From NCBI RefSeq assembly GCF_036568125.1, contig NZ_DATCTF010000015.1:186001-250000 (forward strand): a DNA stretch of 64,000 bases. Reading direction: 5' to 3'. Shown here piece by piece: positions 9,084 through 18,666 of the stretch. The notes under the pieces were generated by a model. That model worked only from the letters and a program-made list of their open reading frames with translations. It had not been told where the DNA came from and searched no databases. This DNA comes from Magnetovibrio sp. (GTDB lineage Bacteria; Pseudomonadota; Alphaproteobacteria; Rhodospirillales; Magnetovibrionaceae). Positions within the stretch are counted from its first letter, which is position 1. Every line of letters starts with the position of its first letter. The translations under genes were made by a program, and so were the position numbers.

Positions 9084-9796
9084 TGCGCCGCGCCCTTTTT
9101 ATCCGCCGTGCCGGGAATGCCTTCGAGGAAGCCCAAGGTCTGGGAGCGGAATTCGCGGCGATAGACCACGCCGACCACCCACAAGGTGGTGGCCGCGAAC
9201 AGCAGCGGGTGCAGGAACCAGCTCAGCGCCGCCAGACCGAAGTAATAGGCGCGCATGCCGCGATTGAAGTTGGACACCGCCAGCGCGATCACCTCGGCCG
9301 CGCCTTGGGCGAAGGCTTGGGCATCGGGCGTGTCGGCATCCGCCGGCGGCGGTGCCGCACCGATGAGAATGACCGAGTAGTTGAACTGGCGCAGCGACCA
9401 GGCGAACTTGAAGAACGTGTAGATGAAGATCAAGATCAGGGTGAGGATCTTAAGCTCCCACGCCGCTTTCGATGCCTCGACCACGAACGGGATCGCTTTG
9501 ACCAACGCCTGAACCTTGTCCACCGATCCCAAAATCGCCAGCAGACCGGCGAGGATCAACAGCGTGGTGCTGGAAAACAGCGACACGCTGCGCATCAGGG
9601 TGCTCATGATGGTGGCGTCGACGATGCGGTTTTCGCGCAGCAACATCTGGCGCATCCAGCCCGCGCGGTGTTTTTTCATCACCGTCAGCAGCGACAGCCC
9701 GCCTTTCTTGAGGCGGTCGGCGAAGATGTTGTAGCCGTTCCACATCAACAAAAACCACGCCAACGCGGCCAGATCGATGTTCGATATCTCGGGCAT
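9080..9796 (-). CDS. DUF599 family membrane protein
   Basis: A 238-residue integral membrane protein with about four hydrophobic helices. It begins with the DUF599-typical IDLAALAWFLLMWNGY and has the conserved MRQMLLRENRIVDA and NFNRGMRAYYFGLAALSWF segments. The function of the family is unknown. The ATG at 9796 fits the family start and has GAGG close upstream; a TTG at 9811 is possible but has no Shine-Dalgarno. It overlaps mnmA by four bases and should share its transcript. Confidence 0.85.
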   Translation of the reverse strand: MPEISNIDLAALAWFLLMWNGYNIFADRLKKGGLSLLTVMKKHRAGWMRQMLLRENRIVDATIMSTLMRSVSLFSSTTLLILAGLLAILGSVDKVQALVKAIPFVVEASKAAWELKILTLILIFIYTFFKFAWSLRQFNYSVILIGAAPPPADADTPDAQAFAQGAAEVIALAVSNFNRGMRAYYFGLAALSWFLHPLLFAATTLWVVGVVYRREFRSQTLGFLEGIPGTADKKGAAQ

Positions 9797-9906
9797 GCCC
9801 TCAAAGTCCAAAGTTCAAGAATTCAGCACAGGTTCAGATAGCCGACTTTAGTCTATCGGAACACAAGAAACCCGCATAAAAACGCCCACCACATCAGGGA
9901 GCCGCC

Positions 9907-10095
9907 ATGATCGTCGGCAAAAACATCGCCATCGCCACCATATTTCTCGCCATCATCGCCTTCATGGCGCTGGCGTTCCGTCCCGGTTCGGTCAACACCG
10001 TCGGCCAAGGCGGCGGCTATTCCATGGGCGGTGAAAACGAAGGCGACAACTGGGGCGGTTGGAACGGCGGCGGGGAACGCGACGACGACGATTAG
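9907..10095 (+). CDS. Small single-pass membrane protein with Gly-rich acidic tail
   Basis: A 62-residue protein: a short N-terminus, a hydrophobic helix at about 6-24, then a Gly/Asn/Trp-rich segment ending in a run of acidic residues. The start has AGGGAG at good spacing. No family was recognised. It overlaps the end of iscX by four bases, tail to tail. It could be an inner-membrane small protein or a secreted peptide. Confidence 0.6.
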   Translation: MIVGKNIAIATIFLAIIAFMALAFRPGSVNTVGQGGGYSMGGENEGDNWGGWNGGGERDDDD

Positions 10096-10286
10096 TCGCG
10101 CTCGTCCAGCCACGCCATTTGGATGGCTTCGAGGATCTTTTCGCTCGACTTTTCCGGGTCGTCGTCAAAGCCCGGAAGCTCTTGCACCCATTTCCACAAA
10201 TCCGTGAAGCGCACGTGCAAAATGTCCGCGTCGGGGTGGGCTTCTTCCAATTCGATGGCGATATCGTGAACGTCGATCCAGCGCAT
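10092..10286 (-). CDS. iscX: IscX-like Fe-S assembly accessory protein
   Basis: A 64-residue acidic protein matching IscX (YfhJ): the start MRWIDVHDIAIEL, the HPDxD-x8-F-TDL segment and the C-terminal AWLDERD helix. IscX binds IscS at the same face as frataxin and tunes cluster assembly. In E. coli it is the last gene of isc; here it stands alone, about 5 kb from the end of the isc operon. Family length sets the start at ATG 10286, though an open frame continues to 10325. Confidence 0.9.
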   Translation of the reverse strand: MRWIDVHDIAIELEEAHPDADILHVRFTDLWKWVQELPGFDDDPEKSSEKILEAIQMAWLDERD

Positions 10287-10340
10287 GGTCGGTGTTGTCC
10301 TTAGTCTTGTGGTCGATGCACGCAATCTAACACGGTTTTG

Positions 10341-11894
10341 TCAGTCCGCGTAGTGGTCGCGAATGGCGATGACGCTGTCGATGTTGCTCAGCAAGATGTC
10401 GACCAATTGTGGATCGAAATGCCGCCCGCGTTCTGCCTTGAACAGATCGATGATCTTGTCCATCGGCCAGGCTTTTTTGTAGCAGCGATCGGAACCCAAG
10501 GCGTCGAACACGTCCGCGACCGCCGAGATGCGGCCATAAATATGGATCTCTTCGCCCTTGAGATTGCGCGGATAGCCCCCACCCGCCCACTTTTCGTGAT
10601 GGTCGCGGGCGATGATCGCCCCTGCACGCAAAATCCGCCGTTTGGAATTTTTGAGCATGTCGTAGCCCAACTGGGCGTGCGTTTTCATGATTTCCCATTC
10701 TTCCGGCGTATGTTTGCCGGGTTTGTTGAGAATGGCGTCGGGAATGCCGATCTTGCCGACATCGTGCATCGGCGACGCCAGACGCAAGATCTCAGCCTCG
10801 TCGTTATCCAGGCCGATTTTCAACGCCAACAGTTTGCTGATTTCGGCCACCCGCTTGACATGGTTTCCGGTTTCCTTGGAACGCGTTTCCACCGCCTCGC
10901 CCAGCATGTAGACGATTTCACGCTGGGTCTCTTCGATATCTTGGTGCAGTTCGATGTTTTCGAACGCCACGCCGACGTTGTTGGCGAACACGTCCAAAAG
11001 CGAACGGTCCAATTCGCTGAGATCGCCGAGCCCCGACATATGCACGAGATTTTCCGTACCGCGCGAACTTTTGAAAAATCCTGTGAAGCGTCCATCCTTG
11101 TACAGGTTCCGTCCGTTCTCGATCGCACCGAGCAAATCTGAAACGACCTCGGGGTCCAGGTTCTGGATACCGTTTTGACCGACCAACCTTTCAAAGGCAC
11201 CGATCCCCGCAATCACGCGCAGATCGTCACCTTCGTGCGCCGCCGCCAAGCCGTTCGCCTTGAGGTACGCGGCGTCGTGATCCAGGTGCAGCAAAGAGGT
11301 GATCTGTTCCAACACGCCTTTGGTAAATTGCTGCAAGCTTTGCAGTTCGAAGATGTTCGAGGATGCTTCGATGACGTGCTCCAACCCCCGCTTGTTCGCT
11401 TCCAACGCGATGATGTCGCGGTACGAACGCAACGACGCATACATCAGGGTGAACAGCTTTTGCGACGTCAGTTCGGTCTTTTCCTTATAGTCGTTGATGT
11501 CGAATTCCGTGATCACTTGGCGTTCAGGGGCTTGCCCCGGCTGGCCCGTGCGCAAGATGATCCGCACGGTTTTGTTTTCCGCACTTTCACGAACGAAACG
11601 CGCAAACTCCAAACCCGCATGATCGGTTTCCATCACCACATCCAACAACATCACGGCCGTGTCGGGGTGCTCCATGATCTGGTCTTTGGCCTCGGCGGCG
11701 GAAAACGCACTGATGAATTCCACACCCCGACCGTCAAACACAAAACCATCCAAGGCCATTTTCGTGACTTCGTGAATGTCCGGTTCGTCGTCGACCAGCA
11801 TCACTTTCCATTTGGCGGTTTGGGTGGGTGCTAGGGTATCGTCAACATCGTCGGCGAACATCAGGTCGTCAGTTGCTTCCATTGCCATACTCAT
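10341..11894 (-). CDS. Response regulator with DUF3369 and HD-GYP domains (probable c-di-GMP phosphodiesterase)
   Basis: A 517-residue protein: a receiver about 30-150 with phospho-Asp 85 in LLDVV, a DUF3369 (GAF-like) region about 170-320, and HD-GYP about 325-510 with HDVGKIG (His377, Asp378), DHHEKW (His432, His433) and GYP (440-442). Conserved metal ligands argue for active hydrolysis of c-di-GMP. GGGAGAA precedes the ATG, two bases after the stop of the kinase gene at 11897-14359, which is almost certainly its phosphodonor. With the binding protein upstream it forms a three-gene sensory operon. Confidence 0.93.
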   Translation of the reverse strand: MSMAMEATDDLMFADDVDDTLAPTQTAKWKVMLVDDEPDIHEVTKMALDGFVFDGRGVEFISAFSAAEAKDQIMEHPDTAVMLLDVVMETDHAGLEFARFVRESAENKTVRIILRTGQPGQAPERQVITEFDINDYKEKTELTSQKLFTLMYASLRSYRDIIALEANKRGLEHVIEASSNIFELQSLQQFTKGVLEQITSLLHLDHDAAYLKANGLAAAHEGDDLRVIAGIGAFERLVGQNGIQNLDPEVVSDLLGAIENGRNLYKDGRFTGFFKSSRGTENLVHMSGLGDLSELDRSLLDVFANNVGVAFENIELHQDIEETQREIVYMLGEAVETRSKETGNHVKRVAEISKLLALKIGLDNDEAEILRLASPMHDVGKIGIPDAILNKPGKHTPEEWEIMKTHAQLGYDMLKNSKRRILRAGAIIARDHHEKWAGGGYPRNLKGEEIHIYGRISAVADVFDALGSDRCYKKAWPMDKIIDLFKAERGRHFDPQLVDILLSNIDSVIAIRDHYAD

Positions 11895-11896
11895 GG

Positions 11897-14359
11897 TTAT
11901 TCTCCCGCGCGAAGTTCGTTCGCTTTATATGGAATGCTGATTTCAAACGCCGTCCCCCGTCCCGGCGTACTGTGCAGTTCGATCGTGCCCCCCAGGGTTT
12001 GCGTCACTTGGTTGAAAAGGATATGCATCCCTAAACCACTGCCGCCGGAACCGCGTTTGGTGGTGAAAAACGGTTCGAATATTTTGCTACGCACATCTTC
12101 GTCCATCCCCTTGCCGTCATCGGCATAAAACAGGGAAACGGTGCCGCCGTTGTCTTCGACGCTGATTTGAATGTGTCCGGCATCATCTTCGTCGTAAGCG
12201 TGAATGACGGAATTCATCACCAGATTGGTGATGATTTGCGATAGCGCCCCGGGGTGCGTGTCAATCACCACGTCACGCTTACCCGAAATGGATATCTCAT
12301 GCTTGGTGCGGCGCAGAGTCGGCTTCAAACTTTCCAGAACCTCCTCGACGTAGGCCAAGACATTGACTTCGCGCCGCGCTTCACTGGTCCGGTCGACGGC
12401 GACCTGCTTGAAACTTTTGATCAGTTCCGATGCGCGGTTCAAATTGGCCTGAATGATCCCTGTCGATGCGGTGGCTGTTTCGACGAACGCGGCAAAATCA
12501 CTTTTGCGCAAGCCGCCGCTTGCGTACAATTGCGCGATGCGGTCTGCACTTTCTTTCAAATGTGAAACGGCTGTCACACCGACGCCAATGGGGGTGTTGA
12601 TCTCATGCGCTACCCCTGCGACCAATCCGCCCAACGACGCCATCTTTTCCGCCTGAACCAACTCGTTTTGAGTATTTTGCAGCTCTTCCAGCGTCGCCTG
12701 CAGCCTGTATTCTTCTTGCTTGCGTTCCGTGATGTCGCGAATGATTCCGACGAAGGTCACGTCATCGCCGTGATGGAAATCACTGATAGAAAAATCCGCA
12801 AGAAAGGTGCTGCCGTCTTTGCGCCGCGCAATCAGCTCACGCCCCACGCCGATCACCTTGCTCTTGCCTGTTTCGAGATAGTCCTTCACATATTCGTGGT
12901 GCTTCTCGGCTATATGGCGGGGCATCAAAATCGAAATATTCTGGCCGATGACTTCGATGACCGAGTAACCGAATATCTTTTCGGCCGAGGTATTGAAGCT
13001 GAGGATTTTGCCATCCTGATCCGTGGTAATAATGCCGTCTACGGCAGAATTTACGATCTGGCGCGTTTTCGCTTCCGTTTCCTTCAGCGCGTCTTCCACA
13101 AGGCGACGCTCCGCAATTTCCGCACGCAGAGCTTGAGTGCGTTCCCGAACCGTGTCTTCCAAGCCGTCCGCGCGCTCCTTGATGACGCGAGACATGTCGT
13201 TAAATGACTTAGCGACAATGCCAAGCTCGTCGTTGCTGTCGAGCGCGATGGCGTCGCCGTAACGACCGTCGACGATGCTCTCGACGCCGGCTATCAACGA
13301 CGCAAGGGGTCTCTGCACCACTCGGTTGATAAAAATAAGTCCAACCGGGGTCATGCCCAGCAAGAAAATGGCGATACCCCAAAGCGCCGAATCTCGAAAC
13401 ACGGATACCCCTGTAGCATAAGATGCGTCAGGCAACTGAAACGACAACACCACCTGCGCACCATTGACGGGCGACAAGCTCGTCAAACCGACATACCCGT
13501 TTCTATCTTTGACCAGGGTGTGGGCGCTGTCGCCTTCTAACGCGGACGGCAGTTTCAGTCCCGCGGGAATTATCCCTTCCGTACTCCCGACAATTTCGAG
13601 CGCCGTATCGAATCTATAGAAATACCCGATCTGCAAGCCCGTCTGGCGCATCAATCCAGCCAATACCGATGCATCCAACATATCTATGAGAACCATGGTC
13701 CCCAAGAATTCAACGTCGCCGTTCACGCGCTTGCGTTCGATCGGTGTGCGCACGACGATGCCAAGACCTTCGCGACTGACGTAGAGGAAAGTGCCAGGAT
13801 CGAAACTGTCCATCGGCACCTTTAGCTCATGCGGCAAGACGGCGATGGATGTGGTGGCGGCTTGGGCTTGGTGCGCCTCGTAATAAACGGGACGGGCATC
13901 GACGTAACTGACTATGGCGGTGCTTTCATTCACGCGGTCTTCAACCGTATCATGGCCGTGGAATGCGGCCAGACGCTGTTGGCTGTCATATACAGCCATG
14001 TAGTGATGCGCAGATATGCCTGTCAGAGTTTCAAGCGTATATGCAAGCTTGCGCTTTTCAGGATCGTAAACCAGAGCTTGATAGGTATTGGGATCTTGAT
14101 ACTTGCTCAGAAGATTCAGTATCGAGATCACGTTGCTGCGCGAAGCGAACTCGTTGCTAATCCGTTTGAGGTGCTCTTCGCGCTGACGTATGAAAGTCAG
14201 AAAGGCTCCGTGTGCATCCTCGATCTTCTGACGAGCAAGATCTTCATGGTAGCCGTTCAACGAGAACAAGAAGATTCCGCCGATCAAGGCAATCACCATC
14301 AAAGTGGAAATGCCCCAAAATAGCAGGATCTTTCTTGCAATCGAGAATTTGGCTTTCAT
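11897..14359 (-). CDS. Membrane PAS sensor histidine kinase of the binding-protein operon
   Basis: An 820-residue kinase: membrane segment about 9-33, a large periplasmic sensor about 34-320, second membrane segment about 325-345, HAMP to about 400, coiled linker, PAS about 430-545, HisKA with AHEINTP (His585), and HATPase to about 810. The PAS has a FixL-like His487 and Arg507 twenty residues apart. The large periplasmic domain could read the binding protein encoded just upstream. ATG 14359 is chosen because GGCGGGGGTGAC directly precedes it; the in-frame ATG at 14380 would swallow that site. Its likely target is the HD-GYP regulator downstream. Confidence 0.93.
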   Translation of the reverse strand: MKAKFSIARKILLFWGISTLMVIALIGGIFLFSLNGYHEDLARQKIEDAHGAFLTFIRQREEHLKRISNEFASRSNVISILNLLSKYQDPNTYQALVYDPEKRKLAYTLETLTGISAHHYMAVYDSQQRLAAFHGHDTVEDRVNESTAIVSYVDARPVYYEAHQAQAATTSIAVLPHELKVPMDSFDPGTFLYVSREGLGIVVRTPIERKRVNGDVEFLGTMVLIDMLDASVLAGLMRQTGLQIGYFYRFDTALEIVGSTEGIIPAGLKLPSALEGDSAHTLVKDRNGYVGLTSLSPVNGAQVVLSFQLPDASYATGVSVFRDSALWGIAIFLLGMTPVGLIFINRVVQRPLASLIAGVESIVDGRYGDAIALDSNDELGIVAKSFNDMSRVIKERADGLEDTVRERTQALRAEIAERRLVEDALKETEAKTRQIVNSAVDGIITTDQDGKILSFNTSAEKIFGYSVIEVIGQNISILMPRHIAEKHHEYVKDYLETGKSKVIGVGRELIARRKDGSTFLADFSISDFHHGDDVTFVGIIRDITERKQEEYRLQATLEELQNTQNELVQAEKMASLGGLVAGVAHEINTPIGVGVTAVSHLKESADRIAQLYASGGLRKSDFAAFVETATASTGIIQANLNRASELIKSFKQVAVDRTSEARREVNVLAYVEEVLESLKPTLRRTKHEISISGKRDVVIDTHPGALSQIITNLVMNSVIHAYDEDDAGHIQISVEDNGGTVSLFYADDGKGMDEDVRSKIFEPFFTTKRGSGGSGLGMHILFNQVTQTLGGTIELHSTPGRGTAFEISIPYKANELRAGE

Positions 14360-14376
14360 GTCACCCCCGCCGGAAA

Positions 14377-15306
14377 TCAAAAAATCGTTTCGATTTGATC
14401 GACGTTTTCACCGGTAACCATCTGTGACGGCACTTCGATATGGCGAGGAACCTGCTCGCCGCGAAGAATACGCATAGCGACATCCGCCCCAACGTCGCCG
14501 CAGGTGGGATATGTGAAACTGGCGAACTGTTCACCGGATTGGATGGCTTCGCGCGCTTCGCGAATGTAATCGATGCCCACGATAGGAATGGTCTTTGGAT
14601 CCAGTCCGGATTCTTTCAGCGCCAAACGCGCGCCAGCGGCCATGCTGTCGCTTTGGGCGTAAATCGCGTCGAACTTAGTTCCGTTTTCGATCACCTGTTG
14701 CACGGCCTTGATGGCCTCCGCCCGCTGGTAATTGGCGGGGATGATGTCGATGATGTTCAGTCCGCGATGATTCTTTATGCGGTTCACGAAACCCGCCGTG
14801 CGTGCGATGGCTGTGCTGGCGGTGGGAACACCTTGAAGCACGAGCACGTCGCCTTTGCCATCGCGCGCCGCCGCGATTTGATCGGCGGCCTGTGATGCGA
14901 TCGCAGTATCGTTTGGACCGATAAAGGTGGTGAATTTGTCGTTGGTCATCGTGCGCGTCAACAGCACGACGGGGATGCCTCGATCATAAAGCGCCGAGAT
15001 CACTGGGGTCATGGCTTGAGGACTACGCGGGCTCATGATCAGCAGATCAATGCCTCGATCGCCTAAATCCTCGATGTCTTGAATGTTTTGGGCGACGCTG
15101 CCACCCGCATCCGTATAAATGAAGCGAACGTTGTCGTATTTTGCGAGCGCCTTTTGCACGGCATGCACCTGCGCCGCACGCCAGTCATTGGCCATGTTGT
15201 CTTGCGCGAAACCGATAACGTACGTTTTTTCCGCTGCAAACACACCAAAGCTGGAGCCGAATAGCACGCCAACCGCAATGATCGCTTTCAAGAGAGTACC
15301 GCGCAT
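14377..15306 (-). CDS. Periplasmic sugar-type substrate-binding protein
   Basis: A 309-residue protein with a clear signal peptide (cleavage after VFAA near residue 25) and the two-lobe fold of the RbsB/LuxP family: YVIGFAQDN at the first strand, LIMSPRSPQAMTPVI, DAIYAQSDSMAAGA, and VGIDYI near the hinge. No ABC permease or ATPase gene lies nearby. The next two genes are a kinase with a large periplasmic domain and an HD-GYP regulator, so the protein probably presents a ligand to the kinase, as LuxP does for LuxQ. The ligand is unknown. Confidence 0.92.
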   Translation of the reverse strand: MRGTLLKAIIAVGVLFGSSFGVFAAEKTYVIGFAQDNMANDWRAAQVHAVQKALAKYDNVRFIYTDAGGSVAQNIQDIEDLGDRGIDLLIMSPRSPQAMTPVISALYDRGIPVVLLTRTMTNDKFTTFIGPNDTAIASQAADQIAAARDGKGDVLVLQGVPTASTAIARTAGFVNRIKNHRGLNIIDIIPANYQRAEAIKAVQQVIENGTKFDAIYAQSDSMAAGARLALKESGLDPKTIPIVGIDYIREAREAIQSGEQFASFTYPTCGDVGADVAMRILRGEQVPRHIEVPSQMVTGENVDQIETIF

Positions 15307-15634
15307 ATGGAGTCTCCTACACCTGCTATTTGAATACCCGTGCCGTGTATGCGCATATGCGTACGAACACCCAGCATCTCGTCAGATCGCCCGAGGACAC
15401 CTGTCTATTCATATAAGCAAGGAGCAGGCCATATTCTGTATTATTTTACTCAGGTAATTTCATGCAACAAAACATATGGATAACCATACACACGCCCTAA
15501 TATCGCGAATTTTCCACAATTTTCTGGAATATTTTTTGCAAAATCATACGCATCGGGCTTTGCAATTTGCACACAAAAATACCCGATAACCACACAGGGC
15601 TATCGGGTATTTCGTTCGCAAAAAAGCGGAAATG
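15307..15634. other. AT-rich spacer upstream of the sensory operon; only a terminator seen
   Basis: This 328-base stretch lies between fdx and the binding-protein gene, both on the minus strand. It should hold the promoter of the sensory operon, but no convincing -35/-10 pair was identified. The part near 15575-15612 is the terminator of the isc operon. No conserved open frame was seen. Confidence 0.6.
15575..15612 (-). terminator. Terminator at the end of the isc operon
   Basis: On the minus strand ATACCCGATA pairs with TATCGGGTAT across a 12-base loop and is followed by TTTTG. It lies 23 bases beyond the fdx stop codon. Confidence 0.85.
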
Positions 15635-15967
15635 TCAGTCCAGAAGCATGTTCCGGGTGCCGGACGGAATGGACACTTCCAGGCCATCCAGTTCATCCGT
15701 CATTTTGATCTGGCAGCCGAGGCGCGAGGTGTGGGTCAGGCCAAAGGCCAGATCCAGCATGTCTTCTTCTTCCTCGCTCGCTTCGTCGAGCTTGCCGAAC
15801 CATTCCTCATCGACGACGACGTGACAGGTCGAACACGCCAGCGAGCCTTCGCATGCGCCCTCGAGGTCGAGGCCGTTTTTGTGGGCGATTTCCAGGACCG
15901 AAAGGCCAACCGGGGCATCCACCTCTTTGCGGTTGCCGTCCGCATCAATGAAAGTCATTTTCGGCAT
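15635..15967 (-). CDS. fdx: [2Fe-2S] ferredoxin of the isc system
   Basis: A 110-residue adrenodoxin-type ferredoxin with cluster ligands Cys39, Cys45, Cys48 and Cys85 (C-x5-C-x2-C plus a distant Cys), which supplies electrons for cluster assembly on IscU. It is the last gene of the isc operon, 89 bases after hscA, and followed by a terminator. ATG 15967 fits the family; an in-frame TTG further upstream is not needed. Confidence 0.95.
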   Translation of the reverse strand: MPKMTFIDADGNRKEVDAPVGLSVLEIAHKNGLDLEGACEGSLACSTCHVVVDEEWFGKLDEASEEEEDMLDLAFGLTHTSRLGCQIKMTDELDGLEVSIPSGTRNMLLD

Positions 15968-16056
15968 GTGTCGTCGTCTCCTCGAAAGCAAAATCTGATT
16001 TAGGCTCTGGCCTACATTGGCCTGTATGTACAGTGACTCGTGTGTTTCGACAAGGT

Positions 16057-17970
16057 CTAAGCGTTTTCACCGTCGCCGATGCTCGACGCCAGTTTATCCA
16101 TGCTGACCCCGGTCAGCGCATCGCGGATCCCCTTGTCCATGCGTTTTTCGGCAAACACCCGGGTGGCCTCGTCAAGCGCCTCGGCGGCCTTGTTGATGGC
16201 GTCGCGGTCGGTGCCCTTGATGGCGTCGATGACGCCGTCCATCCGTTCGCCGATGGCTTCGCGTTCTTCGACCGACAACAACGAACAGTCTGCCTGCAGG
16301 GCCGCGCGCACCGCCAACATGGCGCGTTCGGCTTCGACCCGCGCTTCGGTGAGCAAGCGCAACTCCATGTCGTCCTTGGCGTTTTTCATGCTGTCGTAGA
16401 GCATCGTCGACATTTCGTCTTCGCTGAGCCCGTAGGACGGCTTGACCTCGATCTGCGCTTCGATGCCGGACGTTTCTTCGCCTGCCGACACCGTCAGCAA
16501 ACCGTCGGCGTCGACCTGAAAGGTCACGCGAATGTGCGCCGCGCCTGCCGCCATCGGCGGAATGCCCTTGAGGGTAAAGCGCGCCAACGAGCGGTTTTGA
16601 TCGACCATTTCGCGTTCGCCCTGCACCACATGGATCGCCATCGCGGTCTGGCCGTCTTGGAAGGTGGTGAATTCCTGGGCCTTGGCAACCGGAATGGGGG
16701 TGTTGCGCGGAATCACTTTTTCGACCAGACCGCCCATGGTTTCCAGCCCCAGAGACAACGGCGTGACGTCCAACAACAAGGTGTCTGAGCCCACCGTCAA
16801 GGCTTCGGCCTGCAACGCCGCGCCCACCGCGACCACTTGGTCGGGGTCGATGTCGGCCAACGGTTCGGTGCCGAAATACGACGCCACCGCCGCGCGCACC
16901 TGGGGCACGCGGGTCGAACCGCCGACCAGCACCACGCCCTTGACGTCGAGCGGGTCGTAACCCGCCTCGGTCAGAACCTCATGACAAATCTTGATGGTGC
17001 GGTTCACGTCGGCTTTGATCAGGTCGTCGAAGGTCGCACGGTCGAGCTTATGCTTGGTTTGCTTGTCGCCCGCCGTCAGCACCCATTCGCCGCTGTCTTC
17101 CGTGCTCAAGCATTCTTTCGCCAAGCGCCCGGTCATCAACGCGACTTTGACTTCGCCGGCGCTGAGCTCGCTTTCGCCCAGCAGCTGTTGACGTTCCTTG
17201 AGGAAATAATCGGCGATGGCGTGGTCGAAATCGTCGCCGCCCAGGGCCGCGTCGCCGCCGGTCGCCAACACCTGAAACACGCCCTTTTCCATGCGCAACA
17301 GCGACACGTCGAAGGTGCCGCCGCCCAGATCGAACACCGCGAACAAGCCTTCCGCGCCCTTATCCAGGCCGTAGGCCAGCGCGGCGGCGGTGGGTTCATT
17401 GACCAAGCGCAGAACCTCCAGTCCCGCCAGACGCGCGGCGTCCTTGGTGGCGGTGCGCTGGGCGTCGTCGAAATAGGCAGGCACGGTGATGACGGCTTTG
17501 TCGACCTTGGCGCCCAGTTTGCCCTCGGCGCGATCTTTCAGCGCACGCAGGATGTCGGCGGAAATTTCGATCGGCGTCAAGGTGTGCCCGCCGATGTTCA
17601 AGCGCACCAATTGGCTTTCGCCTTCGTGTTGCGGTTCGATGTCGAACGGCAATTGCCCGCCGAGGCTTTTGACGTCTTCCGCGCCTCGGCCCATCAGCCG
17701 CTTGATGGAGCTCACCACGCTATCGGGGCGGCTCAGCAACAAACGCTTGGCCAGTTCACCGACGATGGCCGAGCCATCCGGCGCATAAGCGACGATGGAC
17801 GGAACCAGCGCTTTGCCGTCGTCATCCTTGAGAACCTCGATTGCGCCCTCGGAACTGATGGCGACCACCGAATTGGTGGTACCCAGATCAATGCCCACCG
17901 CGATCTGCGCCTCGTCCTGATGAGGTTCGGGCGATTGTCCGGGTTCGTGAATTTGCAGCAACTGAGCCAT
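16057..17970 (-). CDS. hscA: Fe-S cluster chaperone HscA (Hsp70 family)
   Basis: A 637-residue Hsp70: the ATPase domain with [12 protein letters not shown] near residue 28, [10 protein letters not shown] and VGGSTRVP; the substrate domain with the [11 protein letters not shown] linker region. It is identified as HscA rather than DnaK by its place between hscB and fdx, and by the lack of the DnaK C-terminal tail. With HscB it uses ATP to pull the cluster from IscU, recognising an LPPVK motif that is present in the IscU encoded upstream. Confidence 0.96.
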   Translation of the reverse strand: MAQLLQIHEPGQSPEPHQDEAQIAVGIDLGTTNSVVAISSEGAIEVLKDDDGKALVPSIVAYAPDGSAIVGELAKRLLLSRPDSVVSSIKRLMGRGAEDVKSLGGQLPFDIEPQHEGESQLVRLNIGGHTLTPIEISADILRALKDRAEGKLGAKVDKAVITVPAYFDDAQRTATKDAARLAGLEVLRLVNEPTAAALAYGLDKGAEGLFAVFDLGGGTFDVSLLRMEKGVFQVLATGGDAALGGDDFDHAIADYFLKERQQLLGESELSAGEVKVALMTGRLAKECLSTEDSGEWVLTAGDKQTKHKLDRATFDDLIKADVNRTIKICHEVLTEAGYDPLDVKGVVLVGGSTRVPQVRAAVASYFGTEPLADIDPDQVVAVGAALQAEALTVGSDTLLLDVTPLSLGLETMGGLVEKVIPRNTPIPVAKAQEFTTFQDGQTAMAIHVVQGEREMVDQNRSLARFTLKGIPPMAAGAAHIRVTFQVDADGLLTVSAGEETSGIEAQIEVKPSYGLSEDEMSTMLYDSMKNAKDDMELRLLTEARVEAERAMLAVRAALQADCSLLSVEEREAIGERMDGVIDAIKGTDRDAINKAAEALDEATRVFAEKRMDKGIRDALTGVSMDKLASSIGDGENA

Positions 17971-17997
17971 AATCGGGGTCGTCCTGGTTCTAATTAT

Positions 17998-18627
17998 TTA
18001 TGAAAGCAGGCGGGCGCGGCCTTGGCGCACCTCACCCATCATTTTGTCCAAATATTTCAAACGCGTGGTGAGCTGACACGCCCCTTCGATATCGCCGCCC
18101 TTGAACGCCAGGGAAAGGCCCGTCAACACGTCGTCGATTTCAGCCTTGGTTTCACGTTGAATGGCGTTCAGCGCTTCCATGGTGTCGGCCGACGCAAGAC
18201 GCTCGCGCATTTCCATCGCTTCCATCAGGATCGACTGATCGCGCACTAGGTTGCAGCCTTCGGGCAACACGTCCACGCCCAAAAGATGCACCAGATAATC
18301 GGCACGCTTCAACGGATCCTTGAGGGTTTCGTAAGCGTCGTTCAAAGCCGTCGCCTGCTGTTGGCTGAGCGCTTTTTCCTTGGGCGATTTGGTGGCAAAG
18401 CGGTCGGGATGCAACTGGCGTTGCAGATCGAAATAGAGACGGTCCAGCGCCGGAACATCGACGTCGAAGCCCTGCGCGACGCCCATCCGGGCGAACAAAT
18501 CGACTGGCGCCGGGGGCTGCACGGCCTTGCAGGTCGGACAAAACAACGACGTCACCGAGGTCGGACCCTTGCATGACCAGCACGGCTTGAGTGTGGTTTC
18601 CGTCGTATGTGCGTTCACTTCGATCAT
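17998..18627 (-). CDS. hscB: Co-chaperone HscB (Hsc20) with N-terminal zinc-finger motif
   Basis: A 209-residue J-protein that recruits IscU to HscA and stimulates its ATPase. The J-domain has LHPDRF near residue 93, followed by the C-terminal three-helix IscU-binding domain. The N-terminus carries CWSC and CPTC (Cys16, 19, 30, 33), a tetracysteine metal site absent from E. coli HscB but present in eukaryotic HSC20 and some alphaproteobacteria. It lies 27 bases ahead of hscA and is separated from iscA by a small terminator-like hairpin. Confidence 0.95.
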   Translation of the reverse strand: MIEVNAHTTETTLKPCWSCKGPTSVTSLFCPTCKAVQPPAPVDLFARMGVAQGFDVDVPALDRLYFDLQRQLHPDRFATKSPKEKALSQQQATALNDAYETLKDPLKRADYLVHLLGVDVLPEGCNLVRDQSILMEAMEMRERLASADTMEALNAIQRETKAEIDDVLTGLSLAFKGGDIEGACQLTTRLKYLDKMMGEVRQGRARLLS

Positions 18628-18666
18628 CGTCTACCCGTCAATATGGCGGTCAAACCCTAGGGCCAC

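Noticed and set aside
8142-9164. Open frame of 340 codons antisense to mnmA
   Set aside because: Shadow of mnmA, which has complete catalytic motifs.
16837-18003. Open frame of 388 codons antisense to hscA
   Set aside because: Shadow of the Hsp70 gene.
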